Shown one piece after another: positions 25,237-34,129 of a DNA stretch of 64,000 nt; within the stretch, counting starts at the first letter, position 1; every line of letters begins with the position of its first letter. The notes under the pieces were generated by a model that was not told the origin of the DNA, did no database searches, and worked only from the letters and a program-made list of their open reading frames with translations. The DNA comes from Thermoplasmatales archaeon SW_10_69_26. GTDB taxonomy: Archaea > Thermoplasmatota > SW-10-69-26. The DNA lies in assembly GCA_003009755.1 (NCBI GenBank), contig PXUB01000029.1:1-64000 (forward strand), given 5' to 3'. The translations under genes were made by a program, and so were the position numbers.

Positions 25237-25740
25237 GTGGCTGATCCCAGCGCGCCCGAGCCCGGCGAGGAAGCCACGCCGGACTCGCTGTCCACCTTCG
25301 AGACCGGGACCGAGCCCGAGGAGCCCTCGCCCGACCCGGAGCCGGCGGAGGACGAGACGGACGACCGCGGCCGTCGGACCCTGATCGCGATCGGGTTGGC
25401 CCTCGCGGTGAGCCTGGGGACGGTGATCGCCGCCCGTTCGTTGTTGATCGACACCGGCGTCGAGGTCGGCCTCGGCGAAACCGCCTCCGTCGGTCTCGTC
25501 GCCACGATCGTCGGCTTGGCGGCCTTCCTCCCGCTTCGGTGGGGGTTCTGGGTCGCCCCGCTCGTCGCGGGCGCCCACTACGCGCTGAACTTCTACAACA
25601 TGCTGTTCACCGACGAGTCTGTGTACCAGTTCGTCGAAGGGTCGGCCATGGGTTACGCCGTGCTCACCCCCGCGATCGGCGTCGTCCTCGGGTTCGTGCT
25701 CGAGGGGGTCTACCGGTTGATCGTCCCGAGTGACGGGTAG
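25237..25740 (+). CDS. Membrane protein with acidic N-terminus
   Basis: 167 residues from GTG 25237. An acidic, Pro-rich N-terminal region (1-44) precedes four hydrophobic helices (about 47-66, 77-98, 100-120 and 138-160). No motif or family was recognised. It is divergent from the L44e operon. Confidence 0.6.
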   Translation: MADPSAPEPGEEATPDSLSTFETGTEPEEPSPDPEPAEDETDDRGRRTLIAIGLALAVSLGTVIAARSLLIDTGVEVGLGETASVGLVATIVGLAAFLPLRWGFWVAPLVAGAHYALNFYNMLFTDESVYQFVEGSAMGYAVLTPAIGVVLGFVLEGVYRLIVPSDG

Positions 25741-25803
25741 CGGAGGTTCCAACGACCCGGCCGCAAAATTAAACCGTTACGGAGGGTCATTCGGGAACGC
25801 TGC

Positions 25804-26187
25804 ATGGATCCCCTCCCCTGGGTCATCGACTGGAACCCTGATTTCGAGGACGATCCCCGGATGAAGCGAGCCGTGCTGACCGCGCTCCGCAAGGACGGGG
25901 TCGCCGATGCGATCCGGCGGCTGGCTCGCCGCGCTATCGAGGAGGTCGTCGAGAACGGGTTCGAGACCGAGCACCTGCTCTGGCTCGAGACGCGCGACCG
26001 GTTCGCGCTCTTCGTGCGCGTCTGGTACGAGCAGACCCAGGACAAGGTGTTCGCGGTCGTCGAGGAGAACGACCTCGGCGACGTCTGCTTCCTGATCCTC
26101 GAGGACTACGACTGCGCCAGCTACGAAGGCGAGGACGTCCTCAAGGTCGAGTTCGAGGATCCGGAGACGCTGGGCGTCGAGCCCTGA
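25804..26187 (+). CDS. Small acidic alpha/beta protein, unknown
   Basis: 127 residues. An N-terminal PWVIDWNPDF is followed by a helical middle (RRLARRAIEEVVENGF) and a beta-rich half (DRFALFVRVWYEQTQDKVF, DVCFLILEDYDC). It looks like a compact cytosolic protein. No family was recognised. A TATA-like AAAATTAAAC at 25766-25775 is about 30 bp upstream of the ATG, suggesting a near-leaderless mRNA. Confidence 0.6.
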   Translation: MDPLPWVIDWNPDFEDDPRMKRAVLTALRKDGVADAIRRLARRAIEEVVENGFETEHLLWLETRDRFALFVRVWYEQTQDKVFAVVEENDLGDVCFLILEDYDCASYEGEDVLKVEFEDPETLGVEP

Positions 26188-26313
26188 CGCGCGCGGACCC
26201 CGGCGGCCGCCGAGGCCCGCTTGGCAGCGTTCACCTCTTCGCCGGCAACGACAGCTGCCGCTGCGAGGCAGGCGGCGGTCGGCGGGCCGGCGGCGGCCGA
26301 TCCGCGCGTCCGA

Positions 26314-26718
26314 TCAGGAGACCTCGCGCGAGATCTCGACGATCGCGGCCGTGGCCTCGACGGCGTCGGCGCCCGCGAGCTCGGGGCCCAGCAGCTCGGC
26401 GCCGGCCTCGGCCCAGGCGCTCAGCGCCTCGGTGAGCGGCTCGTCGTCGGCGAGCACCTCGACGATCGCCAGCTGCTCGCGGTCCTCGGCCTGGCTGTCG
26501 TCCACCGGGCCGAGCTCGGCGGTGGGTTCGCCGCGCTCGTCGGCCCCCAGCGGCTCCTCGTCGTGGGCGACGGCGAGCCCGACGAGGAAGAGCCCGGCGT
26601 CCACGCGGGTCTCCCACAGATCCAACCCTAGCATACGGTCGACGACCTCTTCGGTGGCCTCGCTGACGGCGAGGACCGGCTCCTCGTCGGCCTCGATCGG
26701 GGCGGCGGTCTGCGTCAT
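26314..26718 (-). CDS. Unknown acidic protein, third gene of the ATPase cassette
   Basis: 134 residues from ATG 26718, overlapping the ATPase stop by 4 nt, which indicates co-translation. An Ala/Glu-rich sequence has a central LWETRVDAGLFLVGLAVAHD strand-helix block and a C-terminal helix. The two halves may be weak repeats around LA-LGPELAGAD. No family was recognised. Its fixed placement behind the Rad50/DndD-like ATPase suggests a partner subunit. Confidence 0.55.
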   Translation of the reverse strand: MTQTAAPIEADEEPVLAVSEATEEVVDRMLGLDLWETRVDAGLFLVGLAVAHDEEPLGADERGEPTAELGPVDDSQAEDREQLAIVEVLADDEPLTEALSAWAEAGAELLGPELAGADAVEATAAIVEISREVS

Positions 26719-28712
26719 GCCGATCCCCCCTGCAGGCGGAGGGCCTCGACCTTGCCGGGCCGGATCCGCGTGTAGCCCTCGCGGTCGCCGCCCTTCTCCT
26801 GCATCCAGTCCATGCGGTAGACGTCGGGGTCGGCGGCCTCGACGGCGTCGTACCACTTGCCGTCGGGGAAGGCGTCCTTCGTGAACACGACGACCTGGCC
26901 CTCGTGGTCGCCGATGAGCTCGAGCAGGCGGTGGACGCCCTCGTCGTCGAGGGTGCTGAACGGCGCGTCGAGCAGCAGGAACGGGTGCTCGGCGGCGACC
27001 TCGCGCAGGGCGAACAAAAGCGCCAGGCCCAGCCGGGTCTTCTCGCCCTCGGAGAGAGGCACGATCTCCTCCTCGTCGCCGACGTCGCGGACGACGCGCG
27101 GCACCATCGAGGAGCCGCTGAGCGTGATCCGGTAGTCGGCGTCCTTCTGGAAGAGATGGTCGAAGATGCCCTGCGTGCGGTCGAGCAGGTCCTGGCGAAG
27201 CTTCGGGAGCGCGGCGTCGATCGTGCCGCGGATCGCATCTCGGTACTTGCGGGCCCGTGAGAGCAGGGTGCTGTCGACGGAGACGTCGTCCATGTCGGCC
27301 AGTTTGGATTTGATCTCGTTGAGCCGCTCCTGGGCGTCGAGGTGCTTGCGGACGACCTTGGACTTCTCGTCCTGGATCGAGTTGACCTTCATCTTCTTGG
27401 CCTTGATGCGGCGCTGGATGAGGTCGCGCTTCTCCTCGACGTCCGTCTCGAGCTCGGCGTCGAGCTCCTCGAGCCGCTCGCGCTTGGCGCGCAGGTCCTC
27501 GGTGACCTCGGCCAGCCGTTGGCGCTGGGTCTCGATCGTCTCCGCCAGCTCGTCGGTGCCGTCCCCGCTGGCCCACTCCTGGAGCCGCCACTCGGAGACC
27601 GGCAGCTCGGGGACCTCGGGCTCGCCGGCGGTGAGGGCGTCGATCGTGCCGCGGATCTCCTCGCGGTGGTCGGCGTCCATCTCGGTCCCGCACCAGCACG
27701 TGTCCGCCTCGAGCCGATCCTCGAGGAGCTGGGCCTTCGTGACGTCCTCCTCCCACGCCTCGTGGGCTTCGACGGCTTCCTCGTGCTCGGCCAGCAGGGC
27801 TTCGACGGCGTCCTCGCAGCCGGCTTCGAGAAGCGTGGGCCAGCTGGGGGTCAGCTCGGCCCGGATGGAGGCCAGCTCGCGCTCGCGGCGCTCCTCGAGG
27901 TTGCGGACCTCCTCGCGCAGCTCTTCGCGCTCGGCCTCGCGCTCCTCGGCCTGGTCGAGCTTGGCTTGCTCTTGCTTGAGCTCCTCGACGTCGTCCTGCA
28001 GCTGGTGCTCCTCGATCTCCTTCTCGCGCTTCGTCTCGCGGAAGTTCTCCTCCCGCTCCTTGAGGTCGGCGCGCTTGTCCCGCAGCTTGCGGCGGCGCCG
28101 GTCGGCGCGTTCCTCGGCCTCGGCTTGCTTGTCGAGGTCGTCGACGATGGCCTCCAGGGACTCGTCGAGGCTGACGATCTCGGGGTTCTGCAGCTGGCGC
28201 TCGACGCTCTCCTTCACGACGGGTCCGCTGAGTTCGGCGACGAAGTCGCGCACGTGCTCGCCCGTGAGCAGGTTGAAGCCCAACCGCTCGTGGGGGAGCA
28301 GCTCGGCGAGGAAGCCCTCGGGGTCGTCGATCGGGGCCCAGTCGCCGTCCTCGTCCCTCTCGACGACGAGGTCCGAGCTGGGCGAGGTGCCCCACTCGAT
28401 CGATCGCTCGACGCGGTAGAGCCCGTCGTCGCCGACCTCCAGAATCGCCTCCACGCGGCCGCCCTCCATGTTGCGGAACCGGTGGTGGTTGATGACGTTC
28501 TTCTCCTGCTTTTGCTTCAAGGAGCGGAACTCGTCGGCGTCGACGGCGGCCTTGCCGCGGATCAGCCAGCGGACCAGATCGATCGACGAGGTCTTGCCGT
28601 GACCGTTGGGAGCGTAGACGTAGGTGACGCCCTCGGTCGTCAGGTCGAAGACCTCCTCCTCGCGGAACGGGCCGACGCCATCGAACGTCAGCTTGCGGAG
28701 CAGGATGTCCAT
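26715..28712 (-). CDS. Rad50/DndD-like coiled-coil ATPase
   Basis: 665 residues from ATG 28712. ABC-type head: Walker A YAPNGHGKTSS at 33-43, signature PLSEGEKTRLGLA at 552-564 and Walker B-like FLLLDAPFSTLD at 578-589. Long coiled coils cover about 185-335 and 390-475. A turn with DTCWCGTEMDADH carries C339 and C341, in place of the usual CXXC zinc hook. The Walker B region has DAP, not the DEP of Rad50; DTP-type variants occur in DndD-like proteins. It probably acts on DNA. It overlaps the 134-residue gene and is 2 bp from the 66-residue gene. Confidence 0.8.
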   Translation of the reverse strand: MDILLRKLTFDGVGPFREEEVFDLTTEGVTYVYAPNGHGKTSSIDLVRWLIRGKAAVDADEFRSLKQKQEKNVINHHRFRNMEGGRVEAILEVGDDGLYRVERSIEWGTSPSSDLVVERDEDGDWAPIDDPEGFLAELLPHERLGFNLLTGEHVRDFVAELSGPVVKESVERQLQNPEIVSLDESLEAIVDDLDKQAEAEERADRRRRKLRDKRADLKEREENFRETKREKEIEEHQLQDDVEELKQEQAKLDQAEEREAEREELREEVRNLEERRERELASIRAELTPSWPTLLEAGCEDAVEALLAEHEEAVEAHEAWEEDVTKAQLLEDRLEADTCWCGTEMDADHREEIRGTIDALTAGEPEVPELPVSEWRLQEWASGDGTDELAETIETQRQRLAEVTEDLRAKRERLEELDAELETDVEEKRDLIQRRIKAKKMKVNSIQDEKSKVVRKHLDAQERLNEIKSKLADMDDVSVDSTLLSRARKYRDAIRGTIDAALPKLRQDLLDRTQGIFDHLFQKDADYRITLSGSSMVPRVVRDVGDEEEIVPLSEGEKTRLGLALLFALREVAAEHPFLLLDAPFSTLDDEGVHRLLELIGDHEGQVVVFTKDAFPDGKWYDAVEAADPDVYRMDWMQEKGGDREGYTRIRPGKVEALRLQGGSA

Positions 28713-28714
28713 CG

Positions 28715-28915
28715 TCAAGCCTCCTCCTGCAGGATCTCGCGGACGGTATCCTCGAGCTCTTCGCCTTCCACACGCTGCGCGGCTTGCAGCATGGATTCGA
28801 CGACGTCCATCTCGAGGTCGCGCTCCTCGAGCTGATCCTCCAGGAGCGAGCGCACGCGCGGATCGAGTGTCGGTTCGGTCACGATCGATCGGGCCTCTGG
28901 CTCCACCGGGCCCAC
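28715..28915 (-). CDS. Small helical protein, first gene of the ATPase cassette
   Basis: 66 residues from GTG 28915 (or GTG 28882). It is helix-rich and acidic: VRSLLEDQLEERDLEMDVV and LQAAQRVEGEELEDTV. No family was recognised. The stop is 2 bp before the ATPase start, so the genes form one operon. A TATA box at 28951-28960 lies about 40 bp upstream. Confidence 0.55.
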   Translation of the reverse strand: MGPVEPEARSIVTEPTLDPRVRSLLEDQLEERDLEMDVVESMLQAAQRVEGEELEDTVREILQEEA

Positions 28916-28950
28916 AGGGGTCCGATGGGACCCCCGCCAAGCCCCAAGGG

Positions 28951-28960
28951 GTATAAAAAC
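28951..28960. promoter_or_regulatory. Strong TATA box between divergent genes
   Basis: GTATAAAAAC stands out in GC-rich DNA. On the minus strand it is correctly spaced to drive the ATPase cassette (GTG 28915). On the plus strand it would give a longer leader for trxB, which also has its own box at 29049. Confidence 0.55.
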
Positions 28961-29048
28961 AGCGGGGAGTCACCCCTCGTGGTCGGGCGGCCAACGTGCC
29001 ACGCCCTGCCGTGAAGTGCCGGGGGGCTGGCGCGTGCCCCGACGCAAC

Positions 29049-29057
29049 GTATTTCTA
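29049..29057 (+). promoter_or_regulatory. TATA-like box of trxB
   Basis: GTATTTCTA lies 25-33 bp upstream of the GTG at 29082. This supports that start codon and a leaderless transcript. Confidence 0.5.
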
Positions 29058-29081
29058 TCGGTCCCCGCTCATCGCTCGGGT

Positions 29082-30062
29082 GTGACCGTCCGCGACGTCG
29101 TCATCGTCGGTTCCGGCCCCGCCGGCCTCACGGCCGCGCTGTACAACGCTCGCGCCAACCTGGACGTCCTCTGCATCGCCGGCTACGAAGCCGGCGGCCA
29201 GCTCATGCTCACCACGGACGTCGAGAACTACCCCGGCTTCCCCGAGGGCATCCAGGGTCCAGACCTCATGCAGAAGTTCCGCGACCAGGCCGCCCGGTTC
29301 GGGACCGACTTCATCGACCGCGACGCCACGGACGCCGACCTCTCTAGCCGTCCGTTCACGATCGAGGTCGAGGACGAGACGGTGAAGGCCCGCTCGGTCA
29401 TCATCGCCACCGGCGCCAGCGCCCGCTGGCTGGGCCTCCCCGACGAGGAATCCTACCGCGGCAAGGGCATCTCGACGTGTGCCACCTGCGACGGCGCGTT
29501 CTTCAAGGACAAGGAGGTCGTCGTCGTGGGCGGCGGCGACTCCGCGATGGAGGAGGCGCTGTTCCTCACGAAGTTCGCCGACCAGGTCACGATCGTCCAC
29601 CGCCGCGACGAGTTCCGCGCCTCGCAGATCATGGCCGACCGCGCCCTCGAGCACGAGGACATCGAGGTGCTGTGGAACACCGAGGCGATCGCGTACCTCG
29701 GCGACCCGACGATCGAGGGCCTCCGCCTCATCAAGCACCCCGACGGCCGGCCGAAGAAGCGCATCCCCGACGACGAGTGGGCCAACGCCGACGAGCACGG
29801 CGGCAAGGTGTACGACTTCGCCACCGACGGCGTGTTCATCGCGATCGGCCACGACCCGAACACGCCGTTCCTCGAGGGCGAGATCGAGCTCGACGAGAAG
29901 GGCTACGTCGAGGTCGAGGGTCACACGCGCACGGACGTGGACGGTGTCTTCGCCGCCGGCGACGTCCACGACAAGCACTACCGGCAAGCCGTCACCGCGG
30001 CCGGGCTGGGCTGCCGGGCCGCGATGGACACCGAGCAGTGGCTGGAAGCCCAGGACGACTGA
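29082..30062 (+). CDS. trxB: Thioredoxin reductase
   Basis: 326 residues from GTG 29082. The FAD motif VVIVGSGPAGLTAAL is at 6-20, the redox pair CATC is C133 and C136, and the NADPH motif VVVGGGDSAMEEAL follows. The C-terminal FAD segment GVFAAGDVHDKHYRQAVTAA is present. The enzyme reduces thioredoxin with NADPH. The frame extends upstream to 29016, but the promoter position and family N-terminus favour 29082. Confidence 0.93.
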   Translation: MTVRDVVIVGSGPAGLTAALYNARANLDVLCIAGYEAGGQLMLTTDVENYPGFPEGIQGPDLMQKFRDQAARFGTDFIDRDATDADLSSRPFTIEVEDETVKARSVIIATGASARWLGLPDEESYRGKGISTCATCDGAFFKDKEVVVVGGGDSAMEEALFLTKFADQVTIVHRRDEFRASQIMADRALEHEDIEVLWNTEAIAYLGDPTIEGLRLIKHPDGRPKKRIPDDEWANADEHGGKVYDFATDGVFIAIGHDPNTPFLEGEIELDEKGYVEVEGHTRTDVDGVFAAGDVHDKHYRQAVTAAGLGCRAAMDTEQWLEAQDD

Positions 30063-30074
30063 CCTGGGCTGGCT

Positions 30075-30385
30075 CCTCGGGGGTTGGACGTCGATCTCGC
30101 CGCCATGAGGTTCGACGATCTTGCGGCAGATCGCCGAGCCGACGCCGTGATTGGCGGACTCCTCCTCGGTGCCGCGGGCGAGCATCTCGAAGATGCTCTC
30201 GGGATCATCGAGACCGAGGCTCTGCCCGTTGTCGCGGACGGCGAAGGTGTGCTTCTGGTCGCCGGCTTCGTCGAAGATCTCGACACGGGGCGGCTCATCG
30301 TCCCGTCGGAACGTGATCGCGTTCTGGATGAGGTTCTGTGGCTGGCTCGCCTGGCCGTGCAGAGCACGATCAGGCTCCTGTCCTA
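30075..30385 (-). pseudogene. Histidine kinase HATPase remnant
   Basis: On the minus strand: QNLIQNAITFRRDDEPPRVE (N-box), TFAVRDNGQSLG (G1 box), IFEMLARGTEEE and GVGSAICRKIVEPHGGEIDV (G2 box). This is the order of a GHKL ATPase domain. There is no upstream dimerisation/phospho-acceptor part and the frame runs on into trxB antisense without its own stop. The fragment is about 100 residues, so it is a truncated sensor kinase. No response regulator is adjacent. Confidence 0.75.
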
Positions 30386-30516
30386 ACCTGCCAGGGAATC
30401 CGTCAGCCTTGGCGGATGGTCCGGTCCCTTCCGCAGATCGAAGCTCCCGACCGGTCGGCGGAGGCGTGGTTGCGGCGGTAAGCTTTCAACCTTGACGCTA
30501 CTGGACCGCTGATACC

Positions 30517-31404
30517 ATGACGAAGCTCGGCTTCGTGGGCGCCGGCCAGGTCGGCGCCACCGCTGCGTTCTCGTGCCTGCACCAGCTCGACGTCGACGAG
30601 ATCGCCATCGTCGACATCCAGGAGGATCTGGCCGAAGGCCAAAGCCTGGATCTGGCCGCCGCCGCGGCCGGCCTGGGCGAGGTCCCCGAGGTCAACGCCG
30701 GCGGCGACTACGAGCTGCTCGACGGCGCCGACGTCGTCGTCTCCACCGCCGGCTCCCCGCGCAAGCCCGGCATGGACCGGCTCGACCTCCTCGAGAAGAA
30801 CGTCGGTATCACGCGCAACGTCGTGGAGGACACGTTCGCGCACGCGCCCGGCGCGCATCTGCTCATGGTGGCCAACCCGGTCGACGTGCTCACCTACGCG
30901 GCCTGGACGATCTCGGACCTGCCGCGCAACCGCGTGTTCGGCATGGGCAGCTGGCACGACAGCCTGCGCCTGCGCTTCGTCCTCTCCGACGAGGGCTACG
31001 GCACCGACGCCTTCATGCTCGGCGAGCACGGCGAATCGATGCTCGTCGCCAAGTCCGCCGCCGACGTCGGCGACACCGAGCCCGACTGGGCCGACATCCA
31101 GGACAAGATCTGCGGCCTGGCGATGAACATCATCGAGAAGAAGGACTACACGAACTGGGCGCCCGGCGTCGCCACCGCCAACATGGTGAAGGCGATCGTC
31201 GAGAACGAGAAACGCGTCCTCCCGACCAGCACCGTGCTCCAGGGCGAGTACGGCATCGAGGGCGCCAGCCTCGGCGTCCCCGCCGTCCTCGGCCAGAACG
31301 GGCTCGAGCGCGTCCTCGAGTACGACCTCGCCGACGAGGACCGCCAACAGCTGCAGGACAGCGCGGACAAGCTCAAGAAGCAGATCGGCGAGCTGGACTT
31401 GTGA
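30517..31404 (+). CDS. mdh: Malate dehydrogenase
   Basis: 295 residues, LDH-like MDH family. NAD-binding GFVGAGQVGATAAF is at the N-terminus. The substrate loop GSPRKPGMDRLDLLEKN contains the Arg residues that favour oxaloacetate/malate. ANPVDVLTY and the catalytic-His region GEHGESM follow. It interconverts malate and oxaloacetate in central metabolism. The genes on either side are unrelated, so it is probably monocistronic. Confidence 0.92.
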   Translation: MTKLGFVGAGQVGATAAFSCLHQLDVDEIAIVDIQEDLAEGQSLDLAAAAAGLGEVPEVNAGGDYELLDGADVVVSTAGSPRKPGMDRLDLLEKNVGITRNVVEDTFAHAPGAHLLMVANPVDVLTYAAWTISDLPRNRVFGMGSWHDSLRLRFVLSDEGYGTDAFMLGEHGESMLVAKSAADVGDTEPDWADIQDKICGLAMNIIEKKDYTNWAPGVATANMVKAIVENEKRVLPTSTVLQGEYGIEGASLGVPAVLGQNGLERVLEYDLADEDRQQLQDSADKLKKQIGELDL

Positions 31405-31610
31405 CGGTCGCGGTCGGCTCCCGTCGCCGGTTGTTTCACTGACCCCCCGCAGCGACGTTGATACCTGTCGCCCACCTCTCCGGAGTTGCCTCGCTTGGAG
31501 GGATGGAGGCACCATGGGAGGTGCCCTTCGAGCACGGCGCGTCTCGACCGGGAACGGTTCGAGCCTGTGGGCCCCGGAGGCCACGCCCCCGGGGCCCCAC
31601 TTCTCCCCCT

Positions 31611-31830
31611 GAAGATCCTCTTTTCGACGGGGCCTAGCCGCCTCTCGACCGGGGAAAAGGAAAATCGCTGTTAAGGAAAACCCCGGTCGGCAGCGTCCGG
31701 AGGCGCCGGTGCCGACCGTCTGGCGCCTCCGGAGAAGACGGATCTTCGATCCGTCCGAAACGCAGGCCCCAGCGCCGCTGACCTTGGGCGCTGTTGGATC
31801 CTCGCGCAGGGCTATGTCCGCCTGACGGGC
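31611..31830 (+). repeat. Structured dispersed repeat family, copy A
   Basis: This 220-bp block matches the reverse complement of 46979-47292 (copy B, which has about 115 extra bp in the middle) and, more weakly, 56110-56265 (copy C). The core features are CGCCTCTCGACCGGGGAAAA, a 12-bp perfect hairpin TCCGGAGGCGCC/GGCGCCTCCGGA (31696-31733), the small hairpin ACGGATCTTCGATCCGT, and the end GTTGGATCCTCGCGCAGGGC. The rest of the 31405-32076 gap shows no gene. Confidence 0.85.
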
Positions 31831-32076
31831 AACGACACCATCGCTCGTCGTGGGTCCCCGACGACCGCCGCCGTGCCTCCGCGACGAAGGACGAGAACCC
31901 ACAGGCGCAGGGCAACGCTGACGCCGGAGCCCTCAGGCGTGCTGTCTGCCCCGCCGGCTTCGGCGCGCCGCCGGCGAGGACCTCCAACATCTCCTACCGC
32001 CGTCACGTCGTCGCGGATCAGGGGTGTGAACCCGTTCGCGTCGATGGCCGCACCAGCCGTGGTACCGTCCGGTCCG

Positions 32077-33234
32077 TCAACCTCTGTCGACCACGAGCAG
32101 GTGGATCGTCAACCGGCCGTGCTTGACGGTCTCGTCCTCGGCGACCGTCAACCCGCGCTCGTCGGCGATGCGGTGGACGAGGTCGGCTTTCGGCGTTAAC
32201 AGGCCGATCCTGCCGTCGTCGGCGAGGCTGGCGAGGCCGGCATCGATGAGGTCCCGGTAGGTGTCCGCGAGCGGGGCCTCGCCCGAGCGGATGCCGTAGG
32301 GTGGGTTGGTGGCGACGAGCTCGGCGTCGTCGACGTGGTCGGGAAGTTGGCGGGCGTCGCCGGCGTAGGTGTCCACGAGGTCCGCGACGCCGGCGGCCTC
32401 GAGGTTGCGTTGGGCGCCCTCGACGTGGTTGGGGGCGTGGTCGCCGAGCACGAAGGCGGGCGCTTGCTCGCGGTCGACGAAGGCCTCCGGCGCGCCCAGG
32501 TTGGCCTGGTGCTCGGCGAGCGCGGGGGCGTGCCAGGCGAGCAGCTCGTCGCCGCGCAACCGCATCGGGGACAGGCCCAGCGCCCGGCCGACGGCCTCGG
32601 TGACGAGCGTGCCGCCGCCGGCCATCGGGTCGGCGAACGGGCCCCTCGCGCGGTGGTCGGCCAGCTCGAGCAACGCGGCGGCCAGGGAGGCTTTCATGCC
32701 GGCGGGGTGGTCGTAGTCGCGGTAGCTGCGTCGGTGCAGGCCGGCTTGGCCGGCCAGGTCAAGCCACAGGCGGGTGTGGCCGGCGTCGTCCACGTGCACG
32801 CGGACGATCGCGTCGGGGGCCTCGAGGTCGACGGGAGGTCGGGTGCCGAGCTCGGTCGCGAGGTGGTCGTGCAGGCGGTCGCCGACGCGGGCGGCCAGCT
32901 CCATGCTGGTGAACTCGTGGTCGCCGGTGCGGTGGCCGCGCACGGCGAAGGGGCCCTCGGCGAACCACGGGTCGACGTCGATCTCGTCCACGAGCGCGTC
33001 GAGCCCGTCCCAGGGGTCGTCGGGATCGAGCGAGCCGGCGGCCAGGACGAGACCGAGCCGGTGCAAGGTGCGCAGGCGGCCGATCGCGTCGGCGAGGTCG
33101 AGGGGTCCGTCGACGGTGAAGGTGGTCCAGCCGGCGTTGTCGAGCGCGTCGTCGACGGGGGTGAAGCCGTTGCGCTCGAGCTCGCGGTGGACGACGGGCC
33201 GGAGGCCGGGCGCGATCGTGGCGCAGGCGCGCAC
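32077..33234 (-). CDS. THUMP-domain RNA guanosine methyltransferase (Trm14/TrmN-like)
   Basis: 385 residues from GTG 33234. The N-terminal half has the ferredoxin-like/THUMP pattern (FAVRGHRTGDHEFTSMELA). The C-terminal half is a SAM methyltransferase with FADPMAGGGTLVTEAVGRAL and the N2-guanine motif VATNPPYGIRSGE. The family makes m2G in tRNA or rRNA. The longer frame to 33306 adds a doubtful N-terminus. Confidence 0.85.
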   Translation of the reverse strand: MRACATIAPGLRPVVHRELERNGFTPVDDALDNAGWTTFTVDGPLDLADAIGRLRTLHRLGLVLAAGSLDPDDPWDGLDALVDEIDVDPWFAEGPFAVRGHRTGDHEFTSMELAARVGDRLHDHLATELGTRPPVDLEAPDAIVRVHVDDAGHTRLWLDLAGQAGLHRRSYRDYDHPAGMKASLAAALLELADHRARGPFADPMAGGGTLVTEAVGRALGLSPMRLRGDELLAWHAPALAEHQANLGAPEAFVDREQAPAFVLGDHAPNHVEGAQRNLEAAGVADLVDTYAGDARQLPDHVDDAELVATNPPYGIRSGEAPLADTYRDLIDAGLASLADDGRIGLLTPKADLVHRIADERGLTVAEDETVKHGRLTIHLLVVDRG

Positions 33235-33362
33235 AGCGCGGGCAACGGGGGCCCCGGCAAGAAGGCCTCGGTTGCGGGGCCCACGATCGTCCGCCTGCAC
33301 CGCCAAGCGTGCCTGAACCGCCTTGTGCGGGTCCTCGGGGGAGGCGGCTCGGGAGGGCCGAG

Positions 33363-33458
33363 GTGACGGCGATCCCGGTCTTCGGTCACCCGACCCTCGT
33401 CGGGCTCGCCGCGTTCGCCGGCGTGGGCGTCGTGGCCCTCGTCGGTCGGCAGCGCTGA
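33363..33458 (+). CDS. Very short single-helix membrane peptide
   Basis: 31 codons from GTG 33363 with GGGAGGGCCGAG just upstream. One hydrophobic helix (TLVGLAAFAGVGVVALVG) is followed by RQR. It is a plausible small membrane protein but too short to be certain. Confidence 0.4.
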   Translation: MTAIPVFGHPTLVGLAAFAGVGVVALVGRQR

Positions 33459-33582
33459 GGGGACCGACCCTCCGCGTAGCCGCGGGCTCGGCCCACGGCC
33501 TCCCACCGTCTGCCGTCCTCTCGCGACCTCGTCGCCGGCCAGGACCCGGTGGCTCTTAGGAGGCGAGGGGATTGGGCCCACG

Positions 33583-34125
33583 ATGCGCGTCGTCGCGACG
33601 ACGGGGATGCCCGGTTCCGGCAAGTCGTTGGCCGTGGACGTGGCCGAGGAGCTGGGCTTCGAGATCGTCGCCATGGGTGATCTCGTCCGGGAGGAGACCT
33701 GCAAGCGGGGGCTGCCGGCCGACCCGGAGAGCTTCGGCCAGGTCGCCAGCGAGGTCCGCGAGGACGAGGGCCCGGGAGCCTGGGCCAAGCCGACGGCCGA
33801 CCGCGTGGCCTCGCTCGAGGCCGAGGGCGCGCTCGTCGACGGGCTGCGCAACCTCGAAGAGTTGGAGATTCTGCGCGAGGAGCTGGGTCGGCACGTGCCC
33901 GTGATCGCGGTGCTGGCCTCGCCGGAGACCCGCTACCGGCGCATGCTGGCGCGGGGCCGTGCCGAGGACGCCGAGAGCGAGGACGAGCTGCACGAGCGCG
34001 ACCTGCGCGAGCTGGGCTACGGGCTCGGCGACGTGATCGCGATGGCCGACGTCTACGTCGACAACGAGGGCGATCCCGCCCAGACGAAGGCCACGCTGCG
34101 CGGCGTGCTGGGCGACGAAGGCTAG
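33583..34125 (+). CDS. UPF0200 nucleotide kinase-like protein
   Basis: 180 residues. P-loop GMPGSGKSLAVDVAEELGF at 8-26, then IVAMGDLVREE, VDGLRNLEELEIL and RYRRMLARGRAED, as in the archaeal UPF0200/dephospho-CoA-kinase-like family. It is presumably a nucleotide-dependent kinase; the substrate is not established. The protease remnant lies immediately downstream on the other strand. Confidence 0.85.
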   Translation: MRVVATTGMPGSGKSLAVDVAEELGFEIVAMGDLVREETCKRGLPADPESFGQVASEVREDEGPGAWAKPTADRVASLEAEGALVDGLRNLEELEILREELGRHVPVIAVLASPETRYRRMLARGRAEDAESEDELHERDLRELGYGLGDVIAMADVYVDNEGDPAQTKATLRGVLGDEG

Positions 34126-34129
34126 ATCG

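Noticed and set aside
28715-28915. RdfA-type partner for the SMC-like ATPase
   Set aside because: The adjacent protein is only 66 residues and has no resemblance that I can defend; left as unknown.
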